Positions 48,301 to 57,944 of a DNA stretch of 64,000 bases are shown here, one piece after another. The DNA comes from Hungatella sp. UBA4396 (GTDB lineage Bacteria > Bacillota > Clostridia > Lachnospirales > Lachnospiraceae). Made by a program: the position numbers and the translations under genes. The DNA is taken from contig DGRE01000025.1 in assembly GCA_002389905.1 (NCBI GenBank), forward strand, positions 62,001 through 126,000. The letters are read 5' to 3'. Positions within the stretch are counted from its first letter, which is position 1. The number at the start of each line of letters is the position of its first letter. Under the pieces are notes generated by a model that worked only from the letters and a program-made list of their open reading frames with translations, made no database searches and was not told where the DNA came from.

Positions 48301-49068
48301 ATGAATGTATTCAAGGAACTTATATTATCGGTTTATAAGTATGAAAGCTATCGAGAATTTTTGAAAAACAAACGCAGGAAAGCTTTTTTAGCAGGGCTTG
48401 TTCTTATGGTCATATATTTTGCTTTGACCATGATTTTTCCCTTTATAAGATTCCAGGTCCAGACAGGAGGGTTTGTAAAGGTTATAGAGGATTATATACC
48501 TGACTTTAATTTAAGCGGCGGAAAGCTTTGGGTGGAAAGACCTGTTGAGTATGAAGACGGCGGCATCTATCTGAATATTAATACGGACCCGGGCAGCTCT
48601 TTTTATGATGTGGATGAAATTGGGGAATATATTTCAGATTATTATCAGGTTCTGCTGATGGATTCGGAAAAGATTATTACAAAGAACCGCGGTGAAATAT
48701 TAGGAGAGTATTTTTCGGATCTTAATATAGAATTCAACCGGGACAGACTTCAGCAGCTGGTGCCCCGGGCTTACCTGATTATAGCGGCTTTTATGGTCCT
48801 TGCATTTATCTTTATGACGGCGATGTTTTTCTTTGGCGTGCTGATCGTTGCCCTTCTTGGTATGATCGCTGCCTCCGTTATGAACTACCGGCTGACCTTC
48901 GGACAACTGTATCAAATGGGTATCTATACCAGAACATTGCCTTTAATGACTAAGGCGCTTCTATCCTTTTTGCCCTTTCCCATGCCCATGTTCGGAATCA
49001 TCAATTTCGGTCTTTCCGTGCTGTATATTGTATTTGCTATCAGAAAAATGAAGGAGCTTGATCAGTGA
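48301..49068 (+). CDS. DUF1189-family membrane protein
   Basis: Membrane protein (255 aa) resembling the DUF1189 family (Bacillus YvdJ-like), function unknown. One membrane segment near residues 30-50 is followed by an extracytoplasmic domain of about 120 residues. Further hydrophobic segments follow toward the C-terminus (LIIAAFMVLAFIFMTAMFFF, LIVALLGMIAAS, and a last one before the basic KMKELDQ tail). The family typically begins FKELILSVYKYESY, so the ATG after AGAGGG is preferred. An ATG 51 bases upstream, behind AAAGGA, is also possible and would add 17 charged residues. Confidence 0.72.
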   Translation: MNVFKELILSVYKYESYREFLKNKRRKAFLAGLVLMVIYFALTMIFPFIRFQVQTGGFVKVIEDYIPDFNLSGGKLWVERPVEYEDGGIYLNINTDPGSSFYDVDEIGEYISDYYQVLLMDSEKIITKNRGEILGEYFSDLNIEFNRDRLQQLVPRAYLIIAAFMVLAFIFMTAMFFFGVLIVALLGMIAASVMNYRLTFGQLYQMGIYTRTLPLMTKALLSFLPFPMPMFGIINFGLSVLYIVFAIRKMKELDQ

Positions 49069-49080
49069 CTTTTTTGGTAT

Positions 49081-49108
49081 TTGCAATAAAAGGGATTTAT
49101 GATATACT
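49081..49108 (+). promoter_or_regulatory. Sigma-A promoter of the miaB-mutSL-miaA operon
   Basis: TTGCAA, a 16-bp spacer and extended -10 TGATATACT, with a leader of about 40 nt before miaB. Confidence 0.65.
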
Positions 49109-49155
49109 GTTCACTGCGGATATATGCTACAATAAAAATTTAAGAGGTTATGTAA

Positions 49156-50598
49156 ATGAATGATATAAATATGACTTATGAAGAAGCCCTCAGCCACGCT
49201 CCAAACGAAGAACCGGCAAGACAGTATTTTTTTATAGAGCGCTGCCAGGATATGCTGGAAAAATTAAAGGAGTCCTCAGGAAAAGAAGAATTTACCTTTC
49301 ACATCGCCACATTCGGCTGTCAGATGAATTCCAGGGATTCTGAAAAGCTTCAGGGTATTTTGGAAGCAATCGGCTTTGTGGAAACCGATACGGAGGAAGC
49401 GGACTTCGTTCTTTATAACACCTGCACAGTCAGGGAAAATGCCAATGACAGGGTTTACGGCCGTCTGGGCTATTTAAACAGCTTAAAAAAGAAAAATCCC
49501 CACATGATGATCGCTTTATGCGGCTGCATGATGCAGGAAGAGAAGGTAGTTGCCAAGATTAAGAAAAGCTACCGTTTTGTGGACATTATTTTCGGCACTC
49601 ACAATATTTTTAAACTGGCAGAGCTGATCCATGAACGCCTGGAAGCGAAAAAGATGGTTGTGGATATCTGGGAAGGTACGGACCGCATTGTGGAGGATCT
49701 CCCGACGGAACGGAAATACCCATTCAAATCCGGTGTCAATATTATGTTTGGCTGCAACAATTTCTGCAGCTACTGCATTGTGCCTTATGTGAGGGGCAGA
49801 GAGAGAAGCAGAAGCCCCAAGGATATTGTGGAAGAGGTAAGGCAGCTTGCAGCAGACGGCGTTGTGGAGATCATGCTTTTGGGGCAAAACGTCAACTCTT
49901 ATGGAAAATCCCTTGAAACCCCAGTCAGCTTTGCAGAGCTTCTGACTCAGATCGACCAGGTGGAGGGATTAGAGAGGATTCGCTTTATGACCTCCCATCC
50001 AAAGGATTTATCAGATGAGCTGATCGAAGCTATGAAAAATTCCAAAAAGATATGCAGCCATCTCCATCTGCCCCTCCAGTCCGGAAGCAGCCGGGTTTTA
50101 AAAATCATGAACCGGAAATATACCAAGGAACGGTATCTGGAGCTTGTGGAGAAAATCAAGACAGCCATGCCCAATATTTCCCTGACTACGGACATTATTG
50201 TAGGCTTTCCGGGAGAGACGGAAGAAGATTTCCAGGAAACTCTTGATGTGGTAAGAAACGTTCGTTTTGACAGTGCCTTCACCTTTATTTATTCCAAGCG
50301 CACCGGAACTCCGGCGGCGGATATGGAAGAGATTCCGGCAGACGTGGTCAAGGACCGGTTTGACCGCCTGCTTACAGAGGTTCAGAAGATATCGGCAGAG
50401 GTCTGCGGACGGGATGAGCATACGGTGCAGAAGGTTCTGGCAGAGGAAGTAAATGACCATGAAAAGGGCCTTTTGACCGGGCGCATGAGCAACAATACGA
50501 CCGTGCATTTTAAAGGAGATCCTTCTCTTATTGGAAAAATCGTGGATGTACATCTGGATGAATCCAAAGGGTTTTATTATATGGGAACCCTGTCTTAA
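49156..50598 (+). CDS. miaB: tRNA-2-methylthio-N6-isopentenyladenosine synthase MiaB
   Basis: Radical-SAM methylthiotransferase (480 aa) converting i6A37 to ms2i6A37 in tRNAs reading UNN codons. The N-terminal UPF0004 domain holds three cysteines for the auxiliary cluster (FGCQMN, NTCTVRENA, CGCMMQ). The radical-SAM cluster is CNNFCSYCIVPYVRG, and a C-terminal TRAM domain covers about 410-480. It is 30-40 residues longer at the N-terminus than E. coli MiaB, as in other clostridia. Its substrate is produced by miaA four genes downstream. Confidence 0.97.
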   Translation: MNDINMTYEEALSHAPNEEPARQYFFIERCQDMLEKLKESSGKEEFTFHIATFGCQMNSRDSEKLQGILEAIGFVETDTEEADFVLYNTCTVRENANDRVYGRLGYLNSLKKKNPHMMIALCGCMMQEEKVVAKIKKSYRFVDIIFGTHNIFKLAELIHERLEAKKMVVDIWEGTDRIVEDLPTERKYPFKSGVNIMFGCNNFCSYCIVPYVRGRERSRSPKDIVEEVRQLAADGVVEIMLLGQNVNSYGKSLETPVSFAELLTQIDQVEGLERIRFMTSHPKDLSDELIEAMKNSKKICSHLHLPLQSGSSRVLKIMNRKYTKERYLELVEKIKTAMPNISLTTDIIVGFPGETEEDFQETLDVVRNVRFDSAFTFIYSKRTGTPAADMEEIPADVVKDRFDRLLTEVQKISAEVCGRDEHTVQKVLAEEVNDHEKGLLTGRMSNNTTVHFKGDPSLIGKIVDVHLDESKGFYYMGTLS

Positions 50599-50642
50599 GA
50601 AACCGTGGAAACGCAAGCATAAGAAAAGAGGAAGTACAAACC

Positions 50643-53297
50643 ATGGCCGGATTATCACCAATGATGACCCATTATCTGGAAACAAAAAAAGAGTACCCGG
50701 ACTGTGTTCTGTTTTACAGGCTGGGTGACTTTTATGAAATGTTCTTTGAAGATGCGGTTACCGTGTCCAGAGAACTGGAAATTACATTGACAGGAAAAGA
50801 ATGCGGACTGGAGGAACGGGCACCCATGTGCGGCGTTCCTTACCATGCCGTTGATACATATTTAAACCGCCTTGTGCAAAAGGGCTATAAGGTGGCCATT
50901 GCCGAGCAGATGGAAGATCCCAAGCAGGCAAAGGGCCTGGTAAGGCGGGAAGTCATCCGGGTAGTGACTCCCGGAACCATAACCAGTGCCCAGGCTCTTG
51001 ATGAAACAAAAAACAATTATCTCATGGGGATCGTCTACATTGGAGAAACCTTTGGAATCGCAGTTGCCGATATCAGCACCGGAGACTTCCTGGTGACTGA
51101 GGTGGAATCCGAGCGGGAGCTGGTTGATGAGATCAATAAATTCACCCCTTCTGAAATCATCTGCAACGAAGCCTTTTACGTTTCAGGAGTGGATATAGAG
51201 GAAATCAAAAACCGCTATCACGCGGTTATTTCATCTCTGGATCATCATTTCTTTTCCGATGAAGCTTGTCGGAAAATTCTGAAAGAACATTATAAGGTGG
51301 GCACTCTGGCCGGACTGGGACTGGAGGATTACGACACAGGAGTGATCGCTGCCGGCGCTGTTATGGAGTATATGTATGAAACCCAGAAAAACAGCTTATC
51401 CCATATCACCGCCATCACCCCTTATTCCACCGGGCAATTCATGATCATTGACACCTCTACCAGAAGGAATTTGGAACTTCTGGAAACCCTGAGGGAAAAA
51501 CAGAAGAGGGGAAGCCTTCTCTGGGTCCTGGACCGGACAAAAACGGCCATGGGAGCCAGAATGCTTCGCACCTATATTGAACAGCCTTTAATTCATAAGT
51601 CTGAAATCATAAAGCGTCAGAATGCCATTGAAGAGCTGAACATGAATTACATATCCAGGGAAGAGATCTGCGAGTATTTAAACCCCATTTACGACCTGGA
51701 GCGGCTCATTGGCCGGATCAGCTATAAAACTGCCAATCCCAGGGATTTGATCGCCTTTAAGAACTCTCTGGAAATGCTCCCTTACATCAAGGACATTTTA
51801 AAGGAGTTTACCAGCGACTTGTTGAAAGAATTGTGGGAGGAACTGGATGCCCTGGAGGATGTCAAGGATTTGATTGACCGGGCCGTTATTGAAGACCCGC
51901 CCATTACAGTCCGGGAAGGCGGAATTATCCGGGAAGGCTTTCATGAGGAAGCGGATAAGCTGAGAGGTGCCAAGACAGAGGGAAAGACCTGGCTGGCTGA
52001 GCTGGAATCAAAGGAAAAGGAAAAGACGGGAATCAAAAACCTGAAAGTGAAATTCAACAAGGTCTTTGGCTACTATTTTGAAGTGACCAATTCCTTTAAG
52101 GACCTTGTGCCGGATTACTTTATCCGCAAGCAGACCCTTGCCAATGCAGAGCGCTATACCACTGATGAGCTGAAGGAACTGGAAGAAGTCATTGTAGGCG
52201 CTGAGGACAAGCTGTATGCCCTGGAATACGATTTATTCGGCCAGGTGAGGGATTCCGTTGCAGGAGAGGTTTTAAGAATCCAGAAGACAGCCAGAGCCAT
52301 TGCAGGAATCGATGTGCTGACTTCCCTTTCTTCTGTTGCCTCTAAAAATAATTACGTCAAACCAGCCATCAATGAAAAGGGAATCATCGACATTAAAAAC
52401 GGACGTCATCCGGTTGTGGAAAAAATGATGCGGGATGATCTCTTCGTTTCCAATGATACCTACTTAGATAACGGGAAAAACCGGCTTTCCATTATTACAG
52501 GACCAAACATGGCAGGAAAGTCTACCTATATGCGTCAGACCGCCCTTATAGTCTTAATGGCCCAGATCGGAAGCTTTGTTCCTGCCCAGGAGGCCAATAT
52601 CGGCATCTGTGATCGTATTTTCACCCGTGTGGGCGCTTCTGACGATTTGGCTTCCGGCCAGAGCACCTTTATGGTGGAAATGACAGAGGTTGCCAACATC
52701 CTTCGCAATGCCACCAAAAACAGTCTGATTGTCTTAGATGAAATCGGACGGGGTACCAGTACCTTTGACGGGCTCAGCATTGCCTGGGCTGTAGTAGAGC
52801 ACATCAGCAATTTAAAGCTTTTAGGAGCAAAGACCTTGTTTGCGACCCACTACCATGAGCTGACCGAGCTGGAAGGCACCATGAGCGGTGTCAACAATTA
52901 CTGCATTGCAGTAAAAGAACAGGGCGAGGATATTGTATTTTTAAGAAAAATCATCAAAGGCGGAGCGGACAAAAGCTACGGCATCCAGGTGGCCAAGCTG
53001 GCCGGAGTGCCGGATTCGGTCATTGTCAGGGCCAGAGAGCTTTTAGAGGAACTGAGCGATGCGGATATTGCCACCAGAGCCAGGGAAATTGCAGAAGGAA
53101 ATGGAAACATTCCCCGCAGAAAAGCGGTGCCAAAGCCTGACGAGGTGGATTTGCAGCAGATGACTCTTTTTGATACGGCAAAGGATGACGACATTATCAG
53201 GGAACTGGGAGAGTTAGAACTTGGAAACATGACCCCCATCGATGCCCTCAACACCTTATACCGCCTGCAGACAAAACTGAAAAACCGCTGGCAGTAG
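50643..53297 (+). CDS. mutS: DNA mismatch repair protein MutS
   Basis: Mismatch recognition ATPase (884 aa). The N-terminal mismatch-binding Phe-x-Glu motif is in YRLGDFYEMFFEDA (Phe-Tyr-Glu). Connector, lever and clamp domains follow. The ATPase domain has Walker A GPNMAGKSTYMRQ, DDLASGQSTFMVEM and Walker B LIVLDEIGRGTSTFDG, and ATHYHELTEL is also present. A C-terminal DLQQMTLFD-like motif suggests a beta-clamp-binding segment. It precedes mutL by 26 bases. Confidence 0.98.
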   Translation: MAGLSPMMTHYLETKKEYPDCVLFYRLGDFYEMFFEDAVTVSRELEITLTGKECGLEERAPMCGVPYHAVDTYLNRLVQKGYKVAIAEQMEDPKQAKGLVRREVIRVVTPGTITSAQALDETKNNYLMGIVYIGETFGIAVADISTGDFLVTEVESERELVDEINKFTPSEIICNEAFYVSGVDIEEIKNRYHAVISSLDHHFFSDEACRKILKEHYKVGTLAGLGLEDYDTGVIAAGAVMEYMYETQKNSLSHITAITPYSTGQFMIIDTSTRRNLELLETLREKQKRGSLLWVLDRTKTAMGARMLRTYIEQPLIHKSEIIKRQNAIEELNMNYISREEICEYLNPIYDLERLIGRISYKTANPRDLIAFKNSLEMLPYIKDILKEFTSDLLKELWEELDALEDVKDLIDRAVIEDPPITVREGGIIREGFHEEADKLRGAKTEGKTWLAELESKEKEKTGIKNLKVKFNKVFGYYFEVTNSFKDLVPDYFIRKQTLANAERYTTDELKELEEVIVGAEDKLYALEYDLFGQVRDSVAGEVLRIQKTARAIAGIDVLTSLSSVASKNNYVKPAINEKGIIDIKNGRHPVVEKMMRDDLFVSNDTYLDNGKNRLSIITGPNMAGKSTYMRQTALIVLMAQIGSFVPAQEANIGICDRIFTRVGASDDLASGQSTFMVEMTEVANILRNATKNSLIVLDEIGRGTSTFDGLSIAWAVVEHISNLKLLGAKTLFATHYHELTELEGTMSGVNNYCIAVKEQGEDIVFLRKIIKGGADKSYGIQVAKLAGVPDSVIVRARELLEELSDADIATRAREIAEGNGNIPRRKAVPKPDEVDLQQMTLFDTAKDDDIIRELGELELGNMTPIDALNTLYRLQTKLKNRWQ

Positions 53298-53323
53298 GGC
53301 ATGTTTAAAAAGGAGCTGATACC

Positions 53324-55327
53324 ATGCCGAATATAACCGTACTGGATCAAAATACTATTAATAAAATAGCCGCAGGAGAAGTGGTGGAGCGGCCTGCTTC
53401 AGTGGTCAAGGAGCTTTTAGAAAATGCCATTGATGCGAAAGCCACGGCTGTTACTGTGGAAATCAAGGATGGGGGCACTACTTTTATCCGTGTGACCGAC
53501 AATGGCTGGGGGATTCCAAAGGAAGAGGTTCCCCTGGCTTTCCTGCGCCATTCCACAAGCAAGATCAAAACCGTAGAGGATTTGTTTACCGTGGCTTCCC
53601 TGGGCTTTCGCGGGGAGGCTCTGGCCAGTATTGCGGCGGTTTCCCAGGTGGAGCTGATCACCAAGACCAGCACCGGCCTGACCGGAACCAGATACCAGAT
53701 TGACGGGGGAGAAGAGCGCTCCTTAGAAGAGATCGGAGCGCCGGAGGGCACCACCTTTATTGCCAGAAATTTATTTTACAATACGCCGGCCAGGAAGAAG
53801 TTTTTAAAGACTCCGGCTACCGAAGGGGCACATGTGGCTGATCTGGTGGAAAAGCTGGCCCTGTCTCATCCGGAGGTATCCATCCGCTTTATCCAGAACA
53901 ACCAGAATAAACTTCACACCTCTGGAAACCACAATTTAAAGGATATTGTATACACAGTCTTTGGAAGGGAAATCGCTTCCAATCTTTTATCGGTTTCAGT
54001 AAAAAAGAAAGAAGTTTCTATTGAAGGCCATATCGGAAAACCGGTTATTGCCAGAGGAAACCGGAATTATGAGAATTATTTTATCAATGGGCGGTATATT
54101 AAAAGCAGTGTTATTTCCAGGGCAATTGAGGAAGCTTATAAGCCCTTTATGATGCAGCATAAATATCCCTTTACCATGCTTCATTTTTCTATTGAACCGG
54201 AGCTTTTGGATGTGAACGTCCATCCCACCAAGATGGAGCTGCGTTTCAGAGATGGAGAACTGATTTACCAAATGGTATATCAGGCAGTGTCCGAGGCTTT
54301 GGCTCATAAAGAGCTGATACCGGAGGTGGAGCTGATTAAACGGGAGGAAGAAAAACCGGTATTTGCAGCCAGAAAACACGAACCTGCGCCGGAACCCTTT
54401 GAAAAGCGGCGGATCATGGCCATGCAGCAGGCGGCCACTGTAGAGAAGCAGGAAGGAGGTTCCATCTTTCCTAAACGGTTGGTTCCGTCTCAGCCGTCTT
54501 TTGTGAGAGAAGGGGATGGACTTCTGGAAAACTGGCTGAAACCAAAACCAGGGTCTCCAGAAAAGGTGGGCGTTCAAAAACTGTCAGAATCTGTGCCGGT
54601 AATGCCGGGCGTTGAACTGAGTTCAGAACCAAGCTCTGAACCAGCTGTAAATCTGGCCCCAGATAGGGGAGAGCCCTATCCGACAGTGAAGGAAGAAAAG
54701 CCGGAGCAGCTGGACTTATTTGACGGAAAGCTGTTAGAGCCAAAAGCCCGTTCCATGCACAAACTGATCGGACAGCTTTTTGATACCTACTGGCTGGTGG
54801 AATTTAACGGACATCTTTATATTATTGACCAGCATGCTGCCCATGAAAAGGTTTTATATGAGAAAACCATGGCAACACTGAAAACCAGGGAGTATTCCTC
54901 CCAGTTGGTAAGCCCTCCTATTATTCTCACTTTAAACCGTAATGAAGAGGTGCTTTTAACCCAGCATTTAAAGTATTTCACTGACATCGGATTTGAGATA
55001 GAGCCTTTCGGCGGAAGAGAGTACGCTGTCAGGGGAGTTCCGGCCAATTTATTTTCCATTGCAAAAAAGGAACTTTTGATTGAAATGATCGACGGATTAT
55101 CGGAGGAAGGTTTTTCCCACAATCCTGATGTGATTTACGAGAAGGTCGCCTCCATGTCCTGTAAGGCCGCCGTAAAGGGAGGACACAAGCTGTCTGCTGC
55201 AGAAGCAAATGAACTGATCGACCAGCTTTTAAGCCTGGAAAACCCTTATGCCTGCCCCCATGGCAGGCCCACCATCATCTCCATGAGTAAGTATGAGCTG
55301 GAGAAAAAATTCAAGAGGATCGTATAA
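53324..55327 (+). CDS. mutL: DNA mismatch repair protein MutL (endonuclease type)
   Basis: GHKL ATPase (667 aa) linking MutS to repair. The N-terminal ATPase motifs are IAAGEVVERPASVVKELLENAIDA (two blocks), DNGWGIP and STSKI with GFRGEALASI. A variable Pro/Glu-rich linker covers about 340-465. The C-terminal endonuclease motif DQHAAHEKVLYEK and the ACPHGRPT motif show a nicking MutL, as expected in bacteria without MutH. Its stop codon overlaps the miaA start (TAATG). Confidence 0.98.
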   Translation: MPNITVLDQNTINKIAAGEVVERPASVVKELLENAIDAKATAVTVEIKDGGTTFIRVTDNGWGIPKEEVPLAFLRHSTSKIKTVEDLFTVASLGFRGEALASIAAVSQVELITKTSTGLTGTRYQIDGGEERSLEEIGAPEGTTFIARNLFYNTPARKKFLKTPATEGAHVADLVEKLALSHPEVSIRFIQNNQNKLHTSGNHNLKDIVYTVFGREIASNLLSVSVKKKEVSIEGHIGKPVIARGNRNYENYFINGRYIKSSVISRAIEEAYKPFMMQHKYPFTMLHFSIEPELLDVNVHPTKMELRFRDGELIYQMVYQAVSEALAHKELIPEVELIKREEEKPVFAARKHEPAPEPFEKRRIMAMQQAATVEKQEGGSIFPKRLVPSQPSFVREGDGLLENWLKPKPGSPEKVGVQKLSESVPVMPGVELSSEPSSEPAVNLAPDRGEPYPTVKEEKPEQLDLFDGKLLEPKARSMHKLIGQLFDTYWLVEFNGHLYIIDQHAAHEKVLYEKTMATLKTREYSSQLVSPPIILTLNRNEEVLLTQHLKYFTDIGFEIEPFGGREYAVRGVPANLFSIAKKELLIEMIDGLSEEGFSHNPDVIYEKVASMSCKAAVKGGHKLSAAEANELIDQLLSLENPYACPHGRPTIISMSKYELEKKFKRIV

Positions 55328-56277
55328 TGGAACCACTTATTATTTTAACCGGACCGACAGCAGTGGGGAAAACAGCCCTGTCAATCCGTCTTGCAAAAGC
55401 GGTGGGAGGAGAAATCATCAGTGCTGATTCCATGCAGGTTTACCGCCATATGGACATCGGCTCCGCAAAGATTACGAAGGAAGAGATGGAGGGGGTTCCC
55501 CACCATTTAATTGACGTGTTAAATCCTGATGAGGAATTCAATGTGACAACCTTTCAGCAGATGGCGAAAAAGGCTGTGGAAGAGATTTATTCAAGGGGAC
55601 GTATTCCCATTGTGGCAGGGGGGACTGGTTTTTATATCCAGGCCCTTCTCTATGATATTGATTTCACGGAAAATGGAGAGGATACCTCCATCCGGGACCA
55701 ACTGGAAGCCCTGGGAAAGGAAAAGGGAGCCGGGTTTCTCCACGATATGTTAAAAGACATTGACCCGGAAGCAGCAAAGGAGATTCATGCCAATAACCAG
55801 AAACGGGTGATCCGTGCCATTGAATATTACAGGCAGACGGGTGAGCCTATTTCAGAGCATAATAAGCGGGAAAGGCAGAAGCAGTCCCCTTACGATTTCC
55901 TCTATTATGTGGTGAACACCGACCGGAATGTTCTCTATGAGCGGATTGACCGGCGGGTGGATTTGATGGTTCAGCAGGGCCTTGTCAATGAGGTGGAACA
56001 GTTAAAGGCCATGGGCTGCACCAGAGATATGGTTTCCATGCAGGGCCTGGGTTATAAGGAGATTCTGGATTATTTACAGGGAGCTGCCACCCTTGAGGAG
56101 GCAGTCTATATCCTGAAACGGGATACCAGACATTTTGCCAAGCGCCAGCTTACCTGGTTTAAGCGGGAACGGGATGTGAGATGGCTGAACCTTCCTGACT
56201 TTGGAAATGACCAGGAAAAGGTGTTGGAAAAGATATTACAAGACATAAATGAGATGTACGGATTGGAGAAAAAATAG
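55327..56277 (+). CDS. miaA: tRNA dimethylallyltransferase MiaA
   Basis: Adds the dimethylallyl group from DMAPP to A37 of tRNAs (316 aa), giving the i6A that MiaB later thiomethylates. Motifs: P-loop GPTAVGKTALS, the DSMQVYRHMDIGSAK substrate block, GGTGFYIQALLYD, and RDTRHFAKRQLTWFKR near the C-terminus. It overlaps mutL by one base and the next gene follows 3 bases later, giving a tightly packed operon in which the two A37 enzymes flank mutSL. Confidence 0.97.
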   Translation: MEPLIILTGPTAVGKTALSIRLAKAVGGEIISADSMQVYRHMDIGSAKITKEEMEGVPHHLIDVLNPDEEFNVTTFQQMAKKAVEEIYSRGRIPIVAGGTGFYIQALLYDIDFTENGEDTSIRDQLEALGKEKGAGFLHDMLKDIDPEAAKEIHANNQKRVIRAIEYYRQTGEPISEHNKRERQKQSPYDFLYYVVNTDRNVLYERIDRRVDLMVQQGLVNEVEQLKAMGCTRDMVSMQGLGYKEILDYLQGAATLEEAVYILKRDTRHFAKRQLTWFKRERDVRWLNLPDFGNDQEKVLEKILQDINEMYGLEKK

Positions 56278-56280
56278 ATC

Positions 56281-57576
56281 ATGGATATCAATGCAATGTA
56301 CGAAACTCTGGGAATCAGCCGCCAGGTGCTGGATTTTGGAAAAGAGATCGAAGAAGCTTTAAAGGACCGTTTTAAGGAAATTGACGAGACTGCGGAATAC
56401 AACCAGATGAAGGTCATAAAGGCCATGCAGGATAACAGGGTCAGTGATATCCATTTTGCGGCAACGACTGGCTATGGCTACAATGACTTGGGCAGGGATA
56501 CCTTAGAGGATGTCTATGCCGGCGTATTTCGCACGGAAAGCGCCCTTGTAAGACCGAACCTGATCAGCGGGACCCACGCTCTTTCCATCGCCCTTTCCGG
56601 AAACCTCCGTCCCGGAGACGAGCTTCTTTCTCCGGTGGGAAAGCCTTATGACACCCTGGAGGAAGTCATCGGCATCCGGGACAGCGTTGGTTCCTTAAAG
56701 GAATACGGAGTTGTATACCGTCAGGTGGATCTTCTTTCAGACGGAACCTTTGACTATGAATCCATTGCAAGGGCTGTCAATGAAAAGACAAAGCTGGTCA
56801 CCATCCAGCGTTCCAAGGGCTATGATACACGGCCTACATTTTCCGTTGCCCAGATCGGTGAACTGATCGCTTTCATTAAAAAAATAAAGCCGGATGTGAT
56901 CTGCATGGTGGATAACTGCTACGGGGAATTCGTGGAAAAGATGGAACCCAGTGACGTGGGAGCGGATATGGTGGTCGGTTCTCTCATCAAAAATCCGGGA
57001 GGCGGCCTTGCCCCTATTGGCGGGTATATTGCAGGCCGGACGGACTGCATTGAACGGGCTTCTTACCGCTTAAGCGCTCCGGGCCTTGGAAAAGAGGTGG
57101 GAGCCAGCTTAGGCCTTAACCAGTCCTTTTACCAGGGATTGTTTTTATCCCCGACCGTGGTGGCGGGAGCCTTAAAAGGGGCCATTTTTGCAGCCAATGT
57201 CTATGAAAAACTGGGCTTTCCAGTGGTGCCAAACGGTTCGGAATCCCGCCATGATATCATTCAGGCTATTACCTTGGGAACCCCGGAAGGCGTGGTCGCA
57301 TTCTGCCAGGGAATCCAGGCGGCAGCTCCTGTGGACAGCTTTGTGACCCCGGAGCCGTGGGATATGCCCGGCTACGATGCACCTGTCATTATGGCGGCGG
57401 GAGCCTTTGTCCAGGGGTCTTCTATTGAGCTGAGCGCGGACGGTCCCATAAAGCCGCCTTATGCCGTTTATTTTCAGGGAGGGCTTACATGGTATCATGC
57501 AAAGCTGGGAATCCTTAAATCCATGCAAAAGCTTTTGGAAGCCGGAGTCCTCAAAAAAGGCTATACACAACTGTAA
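56281..57576 (+). CDS. PLP-dependent aminotransferase, YnbB/aluminium-resistance family
   Basis: Methionine gamma-lyase-like fold type I PLP enzyme (431 aa) of PF06838 type. It is often called aluminium resistance protein, but with no secure reaction. Visible are ISGTHALSIALSGNLRPGDELLSP, VTIQRSKGYDTRP and VDNCYGEFVE (PLP-binding Asp). The Schiff-base lysine context is GSLIKNPGGGLAPIGGYIAG. It lies next to miaA in many Firmicutes, including Bacillus (ynbB). Expected cytosolic; the substrate is probably a sulfur or amino acid metabolite (inference). Confidence 0.9.
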   Translation: MDINAMYETLGISRQVLDFGKEIEEALKDRFKEIDETAEYNQMKVIKAMQDNRVSDIHFAATTGYGYNDLGRDTLEDVYAGVFRTESALVRPNLISGTHALSIALSGNLRPGDELLSPVGKPYDTLEEVIGIRDSVGSLKEYGVVYRQVDLLSDGTFDYESIARAVNEKTKLVTIQRSKGYDTRPTFSVAQIGELIAFIKKIKPDVICMVDNCYGEFVEKMEPSDVGADMVVGSLIKNPGGGLAPIGGYIAGRTDCIERASYRLSAPGLGKEVGASLGLNQSFYQGLFLSPTVVAGALKGAIFAANVYEKLGFPVVPNGSESRHDIIQAITLGTPEGVVAFCQGIQAAAPVDSFVTPEPWDMPGYDAPVIMAAGAFVQGSSIELSADGPIKPPYAVYFQGGLTWYHAKLGILKSMQKLLEAGVLKKGYTQL

Positions 57577-57644
57577 ATATATGCTAAAATACTTTGATAG
57601 GCATGGAGATTCCTGCCATAATACCAAAAGGGGTAGCAGAGCAG

Positions 57645-57896
57645 ATGAAGTACAAAAACTGCTGGGTACTGCTTCTTCTTATGCTTGCCGGTGTTGTCTT
57701 AGGAGGTTTTATGGGAGATCTGGCTAAGGGGATATCCTGGCTGTCCTGGCTGAATGCAGGACAGTCCTTTGGGTTTGACACCCCGCTTGTGGTCAATTTA
57801 GGCATCCTGGTCATTACCTTTGGGATCAACATTAAAATAACCATGGCAGGCATCATAGGAGTGGCAGCAGCCCTCATCACATATCGGTTTATTTAA
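57645..57896 (+). CDS. DUF4321 small membrane protein
   Basis: 83-residue protein with two hydrophobic segments: NCWVLLLLMLAGVVLGGFMG at the N-terminus and the C-terminal part VVNLGILVITFGINIKITMAGIIGVAAALITYRF. This matches the DUF4321 pattern found near radC/mre genes in clostridia. AAAGGGG lies about 11 bases upstream, a little far. In-frame alternatives at 57594 (TTG) and 57603 have no ribosome binding site. The function is unknown; its placement before radC-mreCD hints at envelope work. Confidence 0.72.
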   Translation: MKYKNCWVLLLLMLAGVVLGGFMGDLAKGISWLSWLNAGQSFGFDTPLVVNLGILVITFGINIKITMAGIIGVAAALITYRFI

Positions 57897-57944
57897 AACG
57901 TATGTCCTTTTTTTCGTACCTGGAGAGTAACGGTCAGGAGGCAT